Shown piece by piece: positions 16,949-25,635 of a stretch of 42,265 nt of DNA (position 1 is its first letter; the number at the start of each line of letters is the position of its first letter). A program made the translations under genes and the position numbers. Source of the DNA: JAZQLP01 sp045629205 (GTDB taxonomy: Bacteria; Bacillota; Clostridia; Oscillospirales; UBA644); NCBI GenBank assembly GCA_045629205.1, contig JAZQQT010000154.1, forward strand, positions 1 to 42,265, written 5' to 3'. The notes below the pieces were generated by a model, which did not search any database, was not told the origin of the DNA, and worked only from the letters and a program-made list of their open reading frames with translations.

Positions 16949-18352
16949 ATGGAAAACACACAGAAAACAATGGATAAAATCGTGTCTCTCTGCAAAGAAA
17001 GAGGATTTGTCTTTGCAGGAAGCGAAATCTACGGCGGACTTGCAAATACCTGGGACTACGGTCCTCTCGGTGCCGAACTCAAAAACAACATAAAAAAAGC
17101 TTGGTGGAAAAAATTCGTTCAGGAAAACAAATATAACGTCGGTCTTGACGCCGCCATTCTTATGAATCCGCAAACATGGGTCGCTTCCGGGCATCTTGCC
17201 GGATTCTCCGATCCTCTTATGGATTGCCGTGAATGTCATGAAAGATTCCGCGCCGACAAACTCATAGAAGATTGGTGCGGCGAAAACGCTGTTACTCTTC
17301 CCAAACCGATAGATGCATTTTCTCAGACCGAAATGAAGGAGTTTATTGAAACCAACAATATTCCCTGTCCTTCCTGCGGAAAACATAATTTTACAGATAT
17401 AAGACAGTTCAATCTTATGTTTAAAACTTTTCAGGGCGTTACCGAAGATGCTAAAAACACGGTTTATCTCCGTCCCGAAACAGCGCAGGGTATTTTTGTA
17501 AATTTTGCAAATGTTCAGAGATCTTCAAGAAAGAAATTGCCTTTCGGTATAGGACAGATCGGTAAATCCTTCCGTAACGAAATCACTCCCGGCAACTTTA
17601 TTTTCAGAGTTCGTGAATTCGAACAGATGGAACTTGAATTCTTCTGCAAACCCGGAACCGACCTCGAATGGTTCTCTTATTGGAGACAATTCTGTCATGA
17701 CTGGCTGCTTTCCATTGGTTTAAAAGATGAAAATATCCGTCTCCGCGATCATGATCCCGAAGAACTCTGTTTCTATTCAAAAGCAACAACAGACTTCGAA
17801 TTCCTTTTCCCGTTTGGTTGGGGTGAACTCTGGGGTGTTGCCGACAGAACGGATTACGACCTTACACAGCATCAGAATACTTCGGGAAAGGATCTTACAT
17901 ATTTTGATCAGGAAACAAACGAAAGATATATTCCATACGTTATAGAGCCTTCTCTCGGTGTTGAAAGAAGCTTCCTCGCAGTTCTTTGCGATGCTTATGA
18001 TGAAGAAGTGGTAGACGCCGAAAAGAATGATGTCAGAACGGTATTGCGTCTGCATCCCGCTCTTGCTCCTTTCAAAGCGGCAGTTCTTCCCCTTTCCAAA
18101 AAACTTTCCGAAAAAGCAGCTGAGATATGTGATGACCTCCAGAAATATTTTACTGTGGATTATGATGATGCCGGCTCTATCGGAAAGAGATACAGAAGAG
18201 AAGACGAAATCGGAACCCCGTTCTGCATAACTATTGACTTCGAAACCGAGAATGACGGTTGCGTAACAGTAAGAGAAAGAGATTCTATGCAGCAGGTCAG
18301 AATAAAAATCGAGGAGTTGCGCGAATATATCGCCTCCAGAATAGAATTGTAA
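16949..18352 (+). CDS. glyS: Glycyl-tRNA synthetase, single-chain (alpha2) type
   Basis: Charges tRNA-Gly with glycine. The 467-residue class II synthetase has the GlyRS opening SLCKERGFVFAGSEIYGG, the motif 2 region KSFRNEITPGNFIFRVREFEQMELEFF and the motif 3 region IEPSLGVERSFLAVL, then an anticodon-binding domain. A Cys set at CREC...CPSC (about 92-141) suggests the inserted zinc region. This is the dimeric single-chain form, not the GlyQ/GlyS tetramer. It is 4 nt after gyrA with no leader, so no T-box riboswitch controls it directly. Confidence 0.96.
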   Translation: MENTQKTMDKIVSLCKERGFVFAGSEIYGGLANTWDYGPLGAELKNNIKKAWWKKFVQENKYNVGLDAAILMNPQTWVASGHLAGFSDPLMDCRECHERFRADKLIEDWCGENAVTLPKPIDAFSQTEMKEFIETNNIPCPSCGKHNFTDIRQFNLMFKTFQGVTEDAKNTVYLRPETAQGIFVNFANVQRSSRKKLPFGIGQIGKSFRNEITPGNFIFRVREFEQMELEFFCKPGTDLEWFSYWRQFCHDWLLSIGLKDENIRLRDHDPEELCFYSKATTDFEFLFPFGWGELWGVADRTDYDLTQHQNTSGKDLTYFDQETNERYIPYVIEPSLGVERSFLAVLCDAYDEEVVDAEKNDVRTVLRLHPALAPFKAAVLPLSKKLSEKAAEICDDLQKYFTVDYDDAGSIGKRYRREDEIGTPFCITIDFETENDGCVTVRERDSMQQVRIKIEELREYIASRIEL

Positions 18353-18398
18353 CGTCCGTCATAGTTATTATTAAAAAAAGAAAAATGAGGATAAGATA

Positions 18399-19517
18399 AT
18401 GATAATTATAGACGAATATAAAGTTAAACTCAGAGATTTAAAAAAGCAAATAGATGAACTCGGCGTAGCGCTCGGTATAGACAGATTAAGACAACAGCTA
18501 ACAGAATATGAAGAAGAAGGAAAACGCCCGGATTTTTGGGACGATGTCGAAAAATCGCAAAAACTTCTTCAGAATCAGAAAATCGTTAAGGAACAGATTG
18601 ACAAATACGATGAACTGATTGCTTTTCATGAAGACACCGAAGCCCTTGTTGAGATGGTTGCCGAAGAAAAAGACGAAAGTTTTGACGACGAAATTGTAGC
18701 CGATGTTGCCTCTATTGAGAAACAAATCGCCGAGCAAACGCTTGAAACACTGTTGTCAGGTGAATATGACCATAACAACGCGATTCTTACATTCCATGCC
18801 GGTGCCGGCGGAACCGAAGCTCAGGACTGGGCATTGATGCTTTATAGGATGTATACCAGATTCGGTGAAAAACACAACTATAAAGTTAAAGTAATGGATA
18901 TTCTTGACGGAGATGAGGCCGGAATAAAAAGTGCTATGATTCTTATTGAGGGTATGAACGCTTACGGATATCTCAAATCGGAATCCGGTGTTCACCGTCT
19001 CGTAAGAATCTCGCCGTTTGACGCTTCCGGAAGAAGACATACATCGTTTGCATCGGTCGAAGTCATGCCGGAAATAGCCGACGATAATAATATAGAAATT
19101 CGTGAAGAAGATCTTGAAATCGAAGCTCACAGAGCATCTGGAGCAGGCGGACAGCATATTAACAAAACCGACTCCGCAATCCGTATTAAGCATATTCCGA
19201 CCGGTATTGTTGTCGGTTGTCAGAATGAAAGAAGCCAGAAGCAAAACAAAGAAATGGCTCTGAAAATGCTTAAGTCCAAGCTTCTCGAGATAAAAGAACG
19301 TGAGCATCTTGAAAAGATTGAAGATATCAAGGGCAGCCAGAAAGAAATCGCATGGGGTTCGCAGATACGTTCATATGTATTTATGCCTTATACTCTTGTA
19401 ACCGACCATCGCAGCGGATGGAAAGACGGAAATGTCAACGCGGTAATGGACGGCGATTTGGATGATTTTATAAACGAATATCTCAAATATCTTAAAAACG
19501 AATCTGCAAATAAATAA
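18399..19517 (+). CDS. prfB: Peptide chain release factor 2
   Basis: Recognises UGA and UAA stop codons and triggers peptide release. The 372-residue product has the GGQ catalytic motif in ASGAGGQHINKTDSAIRI (about 246-263) and the SPF tripeptide in RISPFDASG that marks RF2. The gene is one uninterrupted frame: the region after LGVALG that in many bacteria carries an in-frame UGA and needs +1 frameshifting has no stop. Autoregulation by that route is therefore absent. GAGG lies before the ATG. Confidence 0.96.
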   Translation: MIIIDEYKVKLRDLKKQIDELGVALGIDRLRQQLTEYEEEGKRPDFWDDVEKSQKLLQNQKIVKEQIDKYDELIAFHEDTEALVEMVAEEKDESFDDEIVADVASIEKQIAEQTLETLLSGEYDHNNAILTFHAGAGGTEAQDWALMLYRMYTRFGEKHNYKVKVMDILDGDEAGIKSAMILIEGMNAYGYLKSESGVHRLVRISPFDASGRRHTSFASVEVMPEIADDNNIEIREEDLEIEAHRASGAGGQHINKTDSAIRIKHIPTGIVVGCQNERSQKQNKEMALKMLKSKLLEIKEREHLEKIEDIKGSQKEIAWGSQIRSYVFMPYTLVTDHRSGWKDGNVNAVMDGDLDDFINEYLKYLKNESANK

Positions 19518-19534
19518 TTGAAAGGGGTGCGTGT

Positions 19535-20383
19535 ATGAATCTTACATCAAAGAGCAGTATACAGCCCCTTCTTGAACGTTACGGCTTTTCTTTCAGCAAA
19601 AGTTTGGGACAGAATTTTTTGATTAACGCCGAAATCCCCCGTAAAATTGCCGAAGCGGGAACTTTTCCGGGCGGAGAATGTGATGTTATCGAAGTAGGAC
19701 CCGGAATCGGATGTCTTACCGTGGAATTGTCGAAAAAAGCAAAAAGAGTCGTAACATTTGAGATCGACAAAAAACTCATACCGGTGCTTGACGAAACTCT
19801 TTCCGACTGTCATAACGTGACCGTTATTAATGAAGATATAATGAAAGCGGATGTCGCAGCCGTTATAAAAGAGTATGACCTTAAAAATGTTTGTGTTTGC
19901 GCAAATCTTCCGTATTATATTACAACTCCGGTAATTATGAAATTTCTTGAAAGCGAAATTGATTGCAAACGAATTACCGTTATGATTCAAAAAGAAGTTG
20001 CCGACAGATTCTGCGCCGCTCCGGGTTCAGCGGAATATGGTTCCGTAACTGCATCGATAGCGTATTATGCAAACGTTGAAAAACATTTTAAGGTATCAGC
20101 AGATAATTTTATGCCGAGGCCTAAGGTCAATTCAACGGTAATTTCTTTTGTTCCACGTGAAACACCGCCTGTCGATGTCGATAAAAAGACTCTGTTCAGA
20201 GTCATTAAAGCCGCATTTGCTATGAGACGAAAAACACTGGCAAACAATCTCGCGGCGGAATTCGGTTTATCAAAAGACGATGCTCTGGCTATTTTGGCGG
20301 AGCTGGGTTTTCAGCCGACTGTCAGAGGCGAAGCTTTGTCTCTCGAAGAATATGCAAAAATAGCAAACAGAATTTATTTGTGA
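19535..20383 (+). CDS. rsmA: 16S rRNA dimethyladenosine transferase RsmA (KsgA)
   Basis: Dimethylates two adjacent adenosines in the 3' hairpin of 16S rRNA late in 30S assembly. The 282-residue product has QNFLIN near 24-29, the SAM motif VGPGIGCLT (about 53-61) and the catalytic NLPYYITTP (about 126-134). These identify KsgA/RsmA. AAAGGGGTG precedes the ATG. The coding sequence contains a 16-bp parS-type palindrome at 20149-20164, within the FVPRETPP codons. Confidence 0.96.
   Translation: MNLTSKSSIQPLLERYGFSFSKSLGQNFLINAEIPRKIAEAGTFPGGECDVIEVGPGIGCLTVELSKKAKRVVTFEIDKKLIPVLDETLSDCHNVTVINEDIMKADVAAVIKEYDLKNVCVCANLPYYITTPVIMKFLESEIDCKRITVMIQKEVADRFCAAPGSAEYGSVTASIAYYANVEKHFKVSADNFMPRPKVNSTVISFVPRETPPVDVDKKTLFRVIKAAFAMRRKTLANNLAAEFGLSKDDALAILAELGFQPTVRGEALSLEEYAKIANRIYL
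20149..20164. promoter_or_regulatory. parS: parS-type ParB binding site inside rsmA
   Basis: TGTTCCACGTGAAACA matches the Bacillus consensus TGTTNCACGTGAAACA at every fixed position and differs from the copy upstream of parA at only one base. ParB (39588-40460) is encoded in the window, so this is a plausible loading site about 10 kb from the origin. Binding has not been shown. Confidence 0.8.
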
Positions 20384-20393
20384 GGGTATTATC

Positions 20394-22181
20394 ATGACAA
20401 TAATTCCGGTTCCCAAAAAAATAATCGAAAAAAACGGTTTTTTCCCACTTGGTTCATTAACTGATATAAGAATTGCCGCGGGAAGCGACAGAAGAATAAC
20501 CAAAATAGCACTTAAATTCAGAGAAGAAGCAGAAAAGCTTACTCCCGGACAAATCAAACTGGGCAATTATTTAGCTGATGATGACATCGCTCCGTTTTGG
20601 CTGTGCATATCGCACGGAAACGGCGAGGAAGCGTATTCAATCGATATTACGGAGACAGGAATCACTGTCAAAGGCGACGGAGCGGCCGGAGCATATTACG
20701 GAATACAGACTCTTCGTCAGATTTTAAAAGAATATTCAGGTAAACTTCCCTGCTGCCATATTGAAGATTATCCGGATTTGAAAATCAGAGGCTTGTATCA
20801 CGATATTACAAGAGGCAAAGTCCCTCTTCTTAAACAGCTTTATAAAATAGTGGATTTTATTTCCGAGTATAAGATTAATCATCTGCAATTTTATGTTGAA
20901 GACGCTTATGAATTTAAGGAATACGAAGGCGTTATGACCGCCGAACGCGTTATTACAGCCGAAGAACTTATGGCTGTTGATGATTATTGCTATGATAATT
21001 TTATTGACTTTGTGCCGTCCATGTCATCTTTCGGACATTTATACAGCCTTTTGCAAAGTGATAAATACAAGCATCTTTGTGAACTTGAGAATTATGAACC
21101 CAGAGGAACTTTCTGGGGCAACAAAATGTCTCATCATACAATAGATGTTTCTAATCCGGAAAGCATAAAGTTGATAGAAAGTATGCTTGATCAATTCGTT
21201 CCCCTTTTCAGATCACAGTATTTCAATATTTGCTGTGACGAAACGTTTGATTTGTGTCACGGCAGAAATCAAGGTAAAGATCCCACAACATGTTTCTGTG
21301 AATTTGTTAATAAAATAATCAGTCATCTTCATAAATACGGTAAAACCCCGATGATGTGGGAAAGTGGCTTGGGGAATAATCTTACAAAACTGCCGTTGGA
21401 TACCGTTATGCTTTATTGGGATTACGGTCCCAATCCCGACGATACGGATTCAAAGGTTTTGCAAGAGAAAAAATACAATTTCATGGTCTGTCCCGGAACG
21501 GCGAGCTGGAGTCGGTTTCTTGAAGATGTTGACAATGCCGAACAGAATATTTCGAGAATTTCGGCAATTGCAAAAAAATACGGAGCAATCGGTCTTCTTA
21601 ATACAAACTGGGGTGATGAAGGGACAGTTTGTCCGTTTAATTGTACCCGTTATACCATTGTTCTCGGAGCCGAAAGAGGATGGACCGCGTGCGGGGATCT
21701 TCCGTCGATTGATTTTGAAATGGCGGCAAGTAAACTGCTGTATGATTCCGATGATGTTAATATAATAGAATTAATAAGAACCGGATGTACGAGCGAAACA
21801 CCAACAATGTGGTGTTATGTTACTTCATGGTATTCAGACTTGATTTCCGGCAGAAAACCATCACCGAAATGTGATATTGAAATTTTCAAAAGAGTTGAAA
21901 AGTTGATTGAAGATATAAAATCCTTGAATCAAAATGATGATCCGAGATTTTACGAATTGCTTCTTTCTGCTCGCGCCATTTTACTAAACAAGAAGATAGC
22001 GATGTATTTGGCGGGAAATGAAGATTTTTCCGATCTCAATGCACTTACAGCCGAAAAAGACGAATGGCTCGGAGAATTCCGTGAAAACTGGCTTAAAGAT
22101 AATAAATCCGGCGAACTTTTCCTGATTGAAGAAGTTTACAATAAAATACTGACATTCGGACAACCCGGACGTCAGGAATGA
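20394..22181 (+). CDS. Glycoside hydrolase family 20 beta-N-acetylhexosaminidase-like
   Basis: Predicted to release terminal N-acetylhexosamines from glycans. The 595-residue protein has an N-terminal GH20b-like region (about 1-120), then a TIM-barrel start RGLYHDITRGKVPLL, LQFYVEDAYEF, and CDETFDL near residue 283, which supplies the Asp-Glu catalytic pair of the family. There is no signal peptide, so the substrate would be taken up first or come from cell-wall recycling. It starts 10 nt after rsmA behind GAGGG and precedes the fucose-isomerase-like gene by 16 nt. The family call is firm; the exact substrate is not. Confidence 0.85.
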   Translation: MTIIPVPKKIIEKNGFFPLGSLTDIRIAAGSDRRITKIALKFREEAEKLTPGQIKLGNYLADDDIAPFWLCISHGNGEEAYSIDITETGITVKGDGAAGAYYGIQTLRQILKEYSGKLPCCHIEDYPDLKIRGLYHDITRGKVPLLKQLYKIVDFISEYKINHLQFYVEDAYEFKEYEGVMTAERVITAEELMAVDDYCYDNFIDFVPSMSSFGHLYSLLQSDKYKHLCELENYEPRGTFWGNKMSHHTIDVSNPESIKLIESMLDQFVPLFRSQYFNICCDETFDLCHGRNQGKDPTTCFCEFVNKIISHLHKYGKTPMMWESGLGNNLTKLPLDTVMLYWDYGPNPDDTDSKVLQEKKYNFMVCPGTASWSRFLEDVDNAEQNISRISAIAKKYGAIGLLNTNWGDEGTVCPFNCTRYTIVLGAERGWTACGDLPSIDFEMAASKLLYDSDDVNIIELIRTGCTSETPTMWCYVTSWYSDLISGRKPSPKCDIEIFKRVEKLIEDIKSLNQNDDPRFYELLLSARAILLNKKIAMYLAGNEDFSDLNALTAEKDEWLGEFRENWLKDNKSGELFLIEEVYNKILTFGQPGRQE

Positions 22182-22197
22182 AATATAGAGGTATAAT

Positions 22198-23679
22198 ATG
22201 AATAATATTCCAAAAGTCAAACTGGCGATCGTCGTCGTCTCCCGCGACTGTTTCCCCGATAGTTTGTCTGTTTCTCGTCGTAAAGCTCTTGTTTCTGCTT
22301 ATGCAAAAAAATATGATGCATCCGATATATATGAGTGTCCTATTTGCATAGTCGAAAGTGAAGTTCACGCAATGCAGGCCCTTGCAGACATTAAAGCGGC
22401 AGGTTGCAACGCCCTTTGCGTATATCTCGGCAATTTCGGACCCGAAATATCCGAAACAATGCTGGCTCAGGAATTCGGCGGTCCCGTAATGTTCTGTGCG
22501 GCAGCCGAAGAAAGCAGTGACAGACTTGTAGGCGACAGAGGCGATGCTTTCTGTGGTATGCTTAATGCAAGTTATAATCTTAAACTCAGAAATGTTCAGT
22601 CTTATATTCCGGAATATCCGGTCGGAGATGCCGAAGATTGTGCTGATATGCTTCACAAATTCCTTCCTGTTGCAAGAGCTCTCGTCGGTCTTTCAAAACT
22701 GAAGATATTTACTTTCGGTCCCCGTCCTTTAAACTTTCTCGCATGCAACGGTCCTATCAAGCAGCTGTATAATCTCGGTGTTGAAATAGAAGAAAACTCC
22801 GAACTTGATTTATTTGAATCTTTTAACAAGCATGCAAACGACAAACGAATTCCGGACGTTGTTGCCGATATGGAAAAAGAGCTCGGCAAAGGCAATATGA
22901 AGCCGACGATTCTTCCGAAACTTGCTCAGTATGAACTTACTTTGCTTGATTGGATTGACGCGCATAAAGGTTGTAAAGAATATTTCGCCATTGCCGGAAA
23001 ATGCTGGCCTGCTTTCCAGACTCAGTTCGGATGTGTTCCATGTTACGTTAATTCACGTTTGACCGGACGCGGTATTCCGGTTTCCTGCGAAGTTGATATT
23101 TACGGTTGTCTTTCCGAGTTTATCGGCACCTGTGTTTCAGATGATATCGTAACTCTGCTTGATATCAACAATTCCGTTCCCAAAGATATGTATGAAAACG
23201 ATATTAAGGGAAAATTCGACTATAAGCTTTCTGATACGTTTATGGGATTCCATTGCGGCAATACCTGTTCTGCAAAACTTTGCAATCCTGTTATGAGAAA
23301 TCAGATGATTATGGCACGTTCTCTTCCCGAAGAAGTAACTAACGGAACAATCGAAGGAGATATAGTTCCCGGTAAAATTACATTCTTCCGTTTGCAGTCA
23401 ACCGCAGATAATCATCTTTATTCCTATATTGCCGAGGGAGAAGTTCTTCCCGTTGCAACAAAATCTTTCGGAAGTATCGGTGTATTTGCAATCAAAGAAA
23501 TGGGCAGATTCTATCGTTATTTCCTTATCGACAACGGATTCCCGCATCACGGCGCCGTTACTTTTGCTCATAACGGCAAGGCTCTTTACGATGTATTCAA
23601 ATATTTGAATGCCGAAAAGATAGGATATAATCAGCCTGCAGATTTGCCTTTTGAAAACGAAAACCCATTTAAGAAATAA
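22198..23679 (+). CDS. L-fucose/L-arabinose isomerase family protein
   Basis: A 493-residue cytosolic sugar isomerase-like protein. It has the N-terminal Rossmann-like half of the fucose isomerase fold (KLAIVVVSRDCFPD...) and candidate metal ligands at the expected order: Glu in CEVDIYG (about 299), Asp in TLLDINNS and His in HHGAVTFAHNG near the C-terminus. The family includes L-fucose isomerase and uncharacterised relatives, so the substrate is uncertain. Paired with the GH20 gene it suggests handling of fucose- and hexosamine-containing glycans. It ends the plus-strand run before a strong terminator. Confidence 0.8.
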   Translation: MNNIPKVKLAIVVVSRDCFPDSLSVSRRKALVSAYAKKYDASDIYECPICIVESEVHAMQALADIKAAGCNALCVYLGNFGPEISETMLAQEFGGPVMFCAAAEESSDRLVGDRGDAFCGMLNASYNLKLRNVQSYIPEYPVGDAEDCADMLHKFLPVARALVGLSKLKIFTFGPRPLNFLACNGPIKQLYNLGVEIEENSELDLFESFNKHANDKRIPDVVADMEKELGKGNMKPTILPKLAQYELTLLDWIDAHKGCKEYFAIAGKCWPAFQTQFGCVPCYVNSRLTGRGIPVSCEVDIYGCLSEFIGTCVSDDIVTLLDINNSVPKDMYENDIKGKFDYKLSDTFMGFHCGNTCSAKLCNPVMRNQMIMARSLPEEVTNGTIEGDIVPGKITFFRLQSTADNHLYSYIAEGEVLPVATKSFGSIGVFAIKEMGRFYRYFLIDNGFPHHGAVTFAHNGKALYDVFKYLNAEKIGYNQPADLPFENENPFKK

Positions 23680-23694
23680 AAACACTATATAAGC

Positions 23695-23728
23695 AAATTA
23701 CCTGCCGATTTCATTCGGCAGGTAATTT
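23695..23728. terminator. Bidirectional terminator between convergent operons
   Basis: A 14-bp perfect inverted repeat, AAATTACCTGCCGA / TCGGCAGGTAATTT, with a 6-nt loop. It is followed by a T-rich stretch on the plus strand and a weaker one on the minus strand. It lies between the ends of the fucose-isomerase-like gene and murC. Confidence 0.9.
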
Positions 23729-23749
23729 TATGTTTGGCAGAAATAATAT

Positions 23750-25132
23750 TTAAAATTTCTTTTCACCGTAAAGTTCGGTCGTAAGGATTGCGGCCTTGTT
23801 AATATCTCCGCATCCGAGAGTTATAAACAAATCTCCCGGTTGAGCAAGTTCTTTTATTTTGTCTGCAACAGCTCTGAAATCTTTGACGAATTCGGCATTC
23901 GGAAGTCTGTCAATAATATCCTGTGCATATATATTATAGTCATCGTTTGTTTCTCTTGCTGCATAAATCGGAGTGACAAGAACTTTGTCTGCGGTTGAGA
24001 GAACTTCACAGAACTCTTTCATCAGCATTTTTGTTCTTGAATAGGTGTGCGGCTGATGGATGGCGATTATTCTTTTGAATCCCAATTCTCTTGCGGTTTT
24101 GAATACGACTCCGTAAGCGTCGGGGTGATGACCGTAATCGTCTGCAATAACGGCTCCGTTAATTGTGCAGTGATATTCAAAACGTCGTGCTACTCCTCCG
24201 AAAGATTCAAGACCTTTTTTTATGCCCGCAATGGGAAGTTTGTCTGAAAGTGCGGCAGCTGTTGCCGCAAGAGCGTTTTTAACGTTATGCTCTCCGGGAA
24301 CACGAAGATTAACGTCAAAAAGTTTTTTATTATCTTTGTTTACCGTAAATGAATACAGTCCGTGTTCTACTTTGATATCGGAAGCTGTTATATTACCTTT
24401 GTTAAGACCGAATGTTAATATATTTCCTTTGTAACCGCTTCTTTCGAGCATTTTTGCCGAGTTCTCATCCTCGGCATTGATTATAAGTGTTCCTCCGGAA
24501 CGGACGTTTCCCGTATATCTGGCAAACGAATTAATAAGATTATCTTCCGTTTTAAAATATTCCATGTGATCACATGCAATATTGAGAATAACGGATATAT
24601 CAGATTTAAAAAACAAATAACTTTCTCTGAATTCGCAGCTTTCAAAAATACAGGTTTTACCGGTTCCTTCTTTCCAGGATGTTCCGATATCAAGCATTTT
24701 GCCGCCGATAAGAGCCGAAGGATCAACGTTGCAGGCAATATTTATTGCCGTTATCATGGACGTCGTCGTCGTTTTTCCGTGTGTTCCCGCAACGCCGACA
24801 GTCCGTTCAAATCCGTCAAGAATTGCTCCGAGAAGTTCGGCCCTTCTGAAAACAGGTATGCCGAGTTCTTTTGCTTTCAGCAGTTCCGGATTGTTGTCGG
24901 CTATCGCGTCGGTTTTTACAACTGCTTCCGGCATAAAGTTTTCAATATTTTCGGCATGATGTCCGAAATATACGGTTATTCCTCTGTCTGTCAGCATTTT
25001 TGAGGTATAACTTTCCTGCATATCGGAGCCGGCAACAAGAATTCCCCGTGATTGCAGAAGACAAGCGAGTCCCGACATTGAAGAGCCACCTATGCCGATA
25101 AAATATAATTTTTTATACTCGCACAAATTCAT
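23750..25132 (-). CDS. murC: UDP-N-acetylmuramate--L-alanine ligase
   Basis: Adds the first amino acid to UDP-MurNAc in peptidoglycan synthesis. The 460-residue product has an N-terminal nucleotide-binding IGIGGSSMSGLA (about 12-23), the Mur ligase ATP motif GTHGKTTT (about 116-123) and GGVARRFEYH with DDYGHHP (central/C-terminal domains), all MurC hallmarks. It is the last gene of the leftward block, 11 nt after comEB. In replication terms it is head-on. Confidence 0.97.
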   Translation of the reverse strand: MNLCEYKKLYFIGIGGSSMSGLACLLQSRGILVAGSDMQESYTSKMLTDRGITVYFGHHAENIENFMPEAVVKTDAIADNNPELLKAKELGIPVFRRAELLGAILDGFERTVGVAGTHGKTTTTSMITAINIACNVDPSALIGGKMLDIGTSWKEGTGKTCIFESCEFRESYLFFKSDISVILNIACDHMEYFKTEDNLINSFARYTGNVRSGGTLIINAEDENSAKMLERSGYKGNILTFGLNKGNITASDIKVEHGLYSFTVNKDNKKLFDVNLRVPGEHNVKNALAATAAALSDKLPIAGIKKGLESFGGVARRFEYHCTINGAVIADDYGHHPDAYGVVFKTARELGFKRIIAIHQPHTYSRTKMLMKEFCEVLSTADKVLVTPIYAARETNDDYNIYAQDIIDRLPNAEFVKDFRAVADKIKELAQPGDLFITLGCGDINKAAILTTELYGEKKF

Positions 25133-25143
25133 ATTCTGCCTCT

Positions 25144-25635
25144 TTAATAACCTTCTCCGGGATTAAGTGACGGGTCATTGTCTATCCATTCTTTTTGGAC
25201 GTCGATTAATCTGTAATCGGTTTTTGTTTCTCTTACGACTACGGTTGAGATTCCCGCATTGATAATGAGTCTTTGACACATCGAGCACGGCTGCGTTCCG
25301 GGAACGACATCACCGGTTTTAGGGTCTGTGCAGGAGAGATAAAGCGTAGAATCAAGTGCATCGACTCTTGATACTGCGATTATGGCGTTTGCTTCGGCGT
25401 GAACCGATCGGCAAAGTTCATAGCGTTGTCCTCTCGGTATCTCGAGTTTTTCACGCAGACAAGTTCCCAGATCGCAGCAGTTTGCCCGTCCTCGCGGTGC
25501 TCCGGCATAACCGGTTGACATAATTGAATCATTTTTTACGATCACGGCACCGAATCTTCGTCTGAGGCAGGTTCCACGCTCGGAAACTGTTTGTGCGATA
25601 TCCAGATAGTAATTTGTTTTGTCGATTCTGTTCAT
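25144..25635 (-). CDS. comEB: Deoxycytidylate (dCMP) deaminase, ComEB-like
   Basis: Zinc enzyme that converts dCMP to dUMP for thymidylate synthesis. The 163-residue protein has the catalytic HAEANAI (about 79-85) and the zinc motif PCSMCQR (about 115-121), and an extra Cys cluster CCDLGTCLR typical of the dCMP deaminase group. ComEB is named for its place in the competence operon of B. subtilis, but no comEA or comEC is here. It follows the membrane protein gene directly. Confidence 0.9.
   Translation of the reverse strand: MNRIDKTNYYLDIAQTVSERGTCLRRRFGAVIVKNDSIMSTGYAGAPRGRANCCDLGTCLREKLEIPRGQRYELCRSVHAEANAIIAVSRVDALDSTLYLSCTDPKTGDVVPGTQPCSMCQRLIINAGISTVVVRETKTDYRLIDVQKEWIDNDPSLNPGEGY

Noticed and set aside
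22093..22656. 187-residue minus-strand frame opposite the GH20 end and the isomerase start
   Set aside because: It overlaps two clear genes and shows random-looking composition.
24563..24576. CATGTGATCACATG palindrome inside murC
   Set aside because: It is within well-conserved coding sequence and differs from the parS core; no evidence for a site.
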